A DNA stretch of 7,832 nucleotides from an uncultured Verrucomicrobiota bacterium (GTDB lineage Bacteria > Verrucomicrobiota > Kiritimatiellia > RFP12 > UBA1067): contig CALZAJ010000070.1 of the NCBI GenBank assembly GCA_945613785.1, positions 1 through 7,832 of the forward strand. The letters are read 5' to 3'. The notes beneath the pieces are model-generated. The model saw nothing but the letters and a program-made list of their open reading frames with translations, was not told where the DNA came from and did no database searches. A program made the position numbers and the translations under genes. Below, one piece after another: positions 5,819 to 7,832 of this stretch; within the stretch, counting starts at the first letter, position 1, and every line of letters begins with the position of its first letter.

Positions 5819-5842
5819 AACCCAGTCGCCCAATCCCCCAGT
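5819..5842 (-). repeat. Degenerate 8-base tandem repeat upstream of recO
   Basis: Read on the minus strand, the bases directly before the recO start form three units: ACTGGGGG, ATTGGGCG and ACTGGGTT. They fill the position where a Shine-Dalgarno would lie and extend into the alternative TTG-start reading. The array is in the 49-base gap between mtaB and recO. Confidence 0.6.
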
Positions 5843-5861
5843 CTGACAATCTCATCTCCCC

Positions 5862-7103
5862 TTACGTGGGGTCCCCCGTCAGCACATGTTCGTGCACCTC
5901 GCGTACCAGCACCTTGACGAGGTCCTTGCGCTTGATTGTTCGTTCGGTCGCGCCGCGATAACGCGAGAGCGTCTTGGCCTTTTCGGCGCCGATCTGACAC
6001 CAGACGTATTCGGAAGTCCAGCCCGCCAGGTTCTTCTCGTCTTCAATGACAATCTCGACGACCCGTCCTTTGAAGCGCTTGACGAAATGGTTTCGGCTCA
6101 CGTTCGCCAAGTCAGCAATCTCATGGGCGCGGGCCGAGCGGATCGGCGAGGGAATGGCATTCGGAAGCGACGCGGCGAAGGTGTCGGGGCGTTCGGAATA
6201 CGGAAAGACATGCGCGTTGGAGAAGGGCAGGCGCTTGAAGAGGGCCTTGGTGGCGAGGAAATCATTGTCCATCTCGTCTGGAAAGCCCGTCAGGATGTCG
6301 CAGCCGAGGCCGATGTCTGGCATCAGGCGGACGGCTTCGCGCACGAGGGCGTCCACGTCCTTTGCGCGATAGGGACGCCTCATGGCGGAGAGAATGCGCT
6401 CAGAGCCGCTTTGCACCGGAATGTGGAGGAATCGGCAGAGGTTCTCGTGCTCGGCGATTGCATGGACGGTGTCTAGGGCGATCGGACCGGGCTCCAGTGA
6501 ACCGAGTCGGATGCGGCAGTTCGGATCGAGCTCGGCAAATGCCGACAGAAGCTCGGGCAGACGCTTCCCGCCGGAGGCGTACATCGAGAGGTTGCAGCCC
6601 GTTACGACGATCTCATGGTACCCCGCCTCGATGAATCGCTTCGCCTTGTCGAGCAGGGCGTCAAAGGGTTCTGATTTGGAGGGCCCGCGGAACTGCGGCA
6701 CGATGCAGAAGGTGCAGTGTCCGTTGCATCCGTCCTGGACCTTGAGGTAGGCGCGGGCCGTGCGCTGAGGGACGTCGGACGGCGCCTGGACGCCCGGACC
6801 GCCAGCGGAGGTCGGCTTGCGTGCGACTCCCGCAAGGCCGCGAATCGTGTAGCTCTTGTTCGCGGACGGCAGACAGCCTGTGATGATGACGCGTTTGAAG
6901 GGATACTTCCGCTTGATGTGGTCGATCAGACGTTCGCAGTCCCGCTGGGCCCGCTGGGTGACCGAACAGCCGCGGACGACGATCAATTGGGCGTCTTCGT
7001 GCGAGTCGGTGAGTTCCCACCCGCGGGCGAGATACTTGGCCTCCTCCTCCAGCGCTTCCGCGCGGTTCAGCCGACAACCGAAGGTTTCGAAACAGACCTT
7101 CAT
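5862..7103 (-). CDS. mtaB: tRNA t6A37 methylthiotransferase MtaB (radical SAM)
   Basis: MtaB adds a methylthio group to the t6A37 base of tRNAs that read ANN codons, using two iron-sulfur clusters and S-adenosylmethionine. The 413-residue protein has the UPF0004 domain with cluster ligands Cys10 (GCRLN), Cys46 (GCSVT) and Cys77 (TGC). The radical SAM motif CNGHCTFC is at 126-133. Downstream are the family blocks HIPVQSGSERILSAMRR, LTGFPDE and HVFPYSERP, and a TRAM-like C-terminal region (about 345-400). CSVT with the following Q-R-A and the G-C-R-L-N block fit MtaB better than MiaB, which usually has GCQMN and CTVRE. The linker before the radical SAM motif is Gly/Pro-rich. The ATG lies 6 bases after the upstream stop codon with only a weak Shine-Dalgarno, which suggests translational coupling. 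RimO is unlikely. Confidence 0.86.
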   Translation of the reverse strand: MKVCFETFGCRLNRAEALEEEAKYLARGWELTDSHEDAQLIVVRGCSVTQRAQRDCERLIDHIKRKYPFKRVIITGCLPSANKSYTIRGLAGVARKPTSAGGPGVQAPSDVPQRTARAYLKVQDGCNGHCTFCIVPQFRGPSKSEPFDALLDKAKRFIEAGYHEIVVTGCNLSMYASGGKRLPELLSAFAELDPNCRIRLGSLEPGPIALDTVHAIAEHENLCRFLHIPVQSGSERILSAMRRPYRAKDVDALVREAVRLMPDIGLGCDILTGFPDEMDNDFLATKALFKRLPFSNAHVFPYSERPDTFAASLPNAIPSPIRSARAHEIADLANVSRNHFVKRFKGRVVEIVIEDEKNLAGWTSEYVWCQIGAEKAKTLSRYRGATERTIKRKDLVKVLVREVHEHVLTGDPT

Positions 7104-7109
7104 CTTGGT

Positions 7110-7652
7110 TTACTTCATCCAGCTCTCTGGAATCGTGAAGAGCAGGATGAGGTTTGTCAGGTTGAAGAGAAAGTGATTCAGGATCGGACTCCAAATGCCG
7201 TACCAGGCGCGCGTGTGCCGATAGAGCCAGCACTGGGCCAGTCCGAAGAAGAACAGCGCAAAGAACGCGTTGTCCGGCCACGGGGCCACGACATAGTGGG
7301 CTGCCGAGAAGGCCGCCGAAGAGAGAACGGCCAGGACGGGGGAGAGATGGTTCGCGAAAAGGCGCGGAACGTGCCGCTTCTTCATTAACCAGCCGCCAAC
7401 GGAAGACGGAAGCTTCCAGAGGAGTCCGCGGAAGAGCAGCTCCTCTCCGACCGGCGCGAAGACCAGGACAATGAAGAGGATCTCGGCGAACTGCCGGTTC
7501 CATCCGGCGTATTGCTTGACGACCTCGAGACTGGCCTGCTCATTGAGCGTCACGCCAAAGAGTTGGGCGACGAGACTCGTCAAAAAGCACAGGCCGATGG
7601 TCGCAAGCGCGATCACCGGCCAGGCTTTCAAAGTGAACTTCAGATTCCTCAT
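7110..7652 (-). CDS. CPBP-family intramembrane metalloprotease (CAAX/Abi type)
   Basis: This 180-residue membrane protein carries the three motifs of the CPBP (Abi) family: EELLFR (Glu70, Glu71, Arg75), FSAAH (Phe115, His119) and HFLFN (His160, Asn164). These form the metal-dependent active site within the membrane. Hydrophobic segments lie at about 12-33, 56-70, 104-122, 127-145 and 158-174. Bacterial members are linked to bacteriocin self-immunity, prenyl-protein-like processing or signalling; nothing here shows which applies. It sits between aspS and mtaB, 22 bases after the first and 6 bases before the second, so it is probably co-transcribed with both. It is shorter than many family members but keeps all catalytic motifs. 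The Shine-Dalgarno (AGG three bases from the ATG) is poor. Confidence 0.9.
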   Translation of the reverse strand: MRNLKFTLKAWPVIALATIGLCFLTSLVAQLFGVTLNEQASLEVVKQYAGWNRQFAEILFIVLVFAPVGEELLFRGLLWKLPSSVGGWLMKKRHVPRLFANHLSPVLAVLSSAAFSAAHYVVAPWPDNAFFALFFFGLAQCWLYRHTRAWYGIWSPILNHFLFNLTNLILLFTIPESWMK

Positions 7653-7655
7653 CTA

Positions 7656-7679
7656 CCTATTCACTATTGCCTATTCACT
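7656..7679 (-). repeat. Direct 10-base repeat at the aspS/CPBP junction
   Basis: AGTGAATAGG occurs twice on the minus strand (7679-7670 and 7665-7656), with a CAAT spacer and a 14-base period. The first copy includes the aspS stop codon. The second supplies the only Shine-Dalgarno-like bases before the protease ATG. Confidence 0.8.
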
Positions 7680-7832
7680 GATTCGCAGGACCGGCTTCCG
7701 AGCCGGTTCCGCGAATCTTGATGTGAAGCTCGCGGAGCTGCTGCTCGGTCACGTAGTTCGGCGCACCCATCAGGAGGTCCTGGGCCTTCTGGTTCATCGG
7801 GAAGGCGATGACCTCGCGGATGTTGGGCGTGT
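7675..7832 (-). CDS. aspS: Aspartyl-tRNA synthetase, C-terminal end (partial)
   Basis: Only the last 51 or so residues are in the window; the gene continues beyond 7832. AspS charges tRNA-Asp with aspartate and is a cytoplasmic class II synthetase. The visible part includes NIREVIAFPMNQKAQDLL, then GAP, then EQQLRELHIKIR, which matches the conserved end of bacterial AspS (the motif 3 region lies just upstream and is not seen). About 11 extra residues (GTGSEAGPANQ) follow the conserved end. It is the first visible gene of the minus-strand cluster, with a 22-base gap to the protease. A joint discriminating/non-discriminating (Asp/Asn) role cannot be judged from this fragment. Confidence 0.93.
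   Translation of the reverse strand, partial: TPNIREVIAFPMNQKAQDLLMGAPNYVTEQQLRELHIKIRGTGSEAGPANQ

Noticed and set aside
5813..5833. TTG at 5833 as the recO start
   Set aside because: Family members begin close to the EAI.LR strand, and the extra seven residues come from the low-complexity 8-base repeat. The ATG at 5812 is preferred, although neither has a clear Shine-Dalgarno.
6661..7503. Minus-strand open frame (280 codons) across mtaB and the CPBP protease
   Set aside because: It overlaps two genes with complete family motifs in another frame and has a Pro/Arg/Gly-rich composition typical of an out-of-frame reading.
1..7832. CRISPR arrays, tRNA or rRNA genes, insertion sequences, phage genes
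   Set aside because: No regular repeat-spacer pattern, no cloverleaf or rRNA-like stretch, and no transposase or integrase motifs were seen on either strand.

Overview
The window looks like a chromosomal segment of a PVC-superphylum bacterium, most likely a Verrucomicrobiota/Kiritimatiellota-type organism. The best support is a 51-residue protein at 3442-3597 that matches the small basic protein family I know only from Verrucomicrobia and Chlamydiae. The large secreted glycosidase of a polysaccharide degrader, the lipoprotein foldase and the GC-rich coding sequence fit that placement. The assignment comes from recalled family knowledge, not from a search.

Layout. Bases 1-151 hold a possible tail of an upstream gene, a weak terminator-like hairpin and a promoter. 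The plus strand then carries one very large secreted glycoside hydrolase (152-3364) with clan GH-A catalytic motifs, a GATase-like domain and beta-rich C-terminal domains. A bidirectional terminator (3385-3426) separates it from a convergent minus-strand cluster. Read in transcription order, that cluster is aspS (3' end only), a CPBP-family membrane protease, mtaB, recO, an 82-residue secreted mini-protein, a SurA/PrsA-like lipoprotein foldase with a parvulin domain, and the small basic protein gene. Gaps are short (6 to 73 bases). Internal promoters lie in the recO 3' end, in the gap before the foldase, and in the foldase 3' end.

The most unusual part is 3632-5230. The mini-protein is an internally deleted paralogue of the adjacent foldase. 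It keeps the signal peptide (17 of 21 residues identical) and the roughly 50-residue C-terminal segment (28 of 52 identical), and it lacks the roughly 290 residues between them, including the whole PPIase domain. A remnant of the recO 3' end, with its embedded promoter, is repeated between the mini gene and the foldase, so the pair looks like a decayed tandem duplication that started inside recO. The foldase also seems to carry its parvulin domain in permuted order, with the histidine strand that normally opens the domain lying after its end.

The aspS, mtaB and recO genes are housekeeping (tRNA charging, tRNA modification, recombinational repair). The foldase and mini-protein act outside the cytoplasmic membrane, where a secreted enzyme such as the 1070-residue hydrolase would need folding help, but a functional link between them is only an inference.
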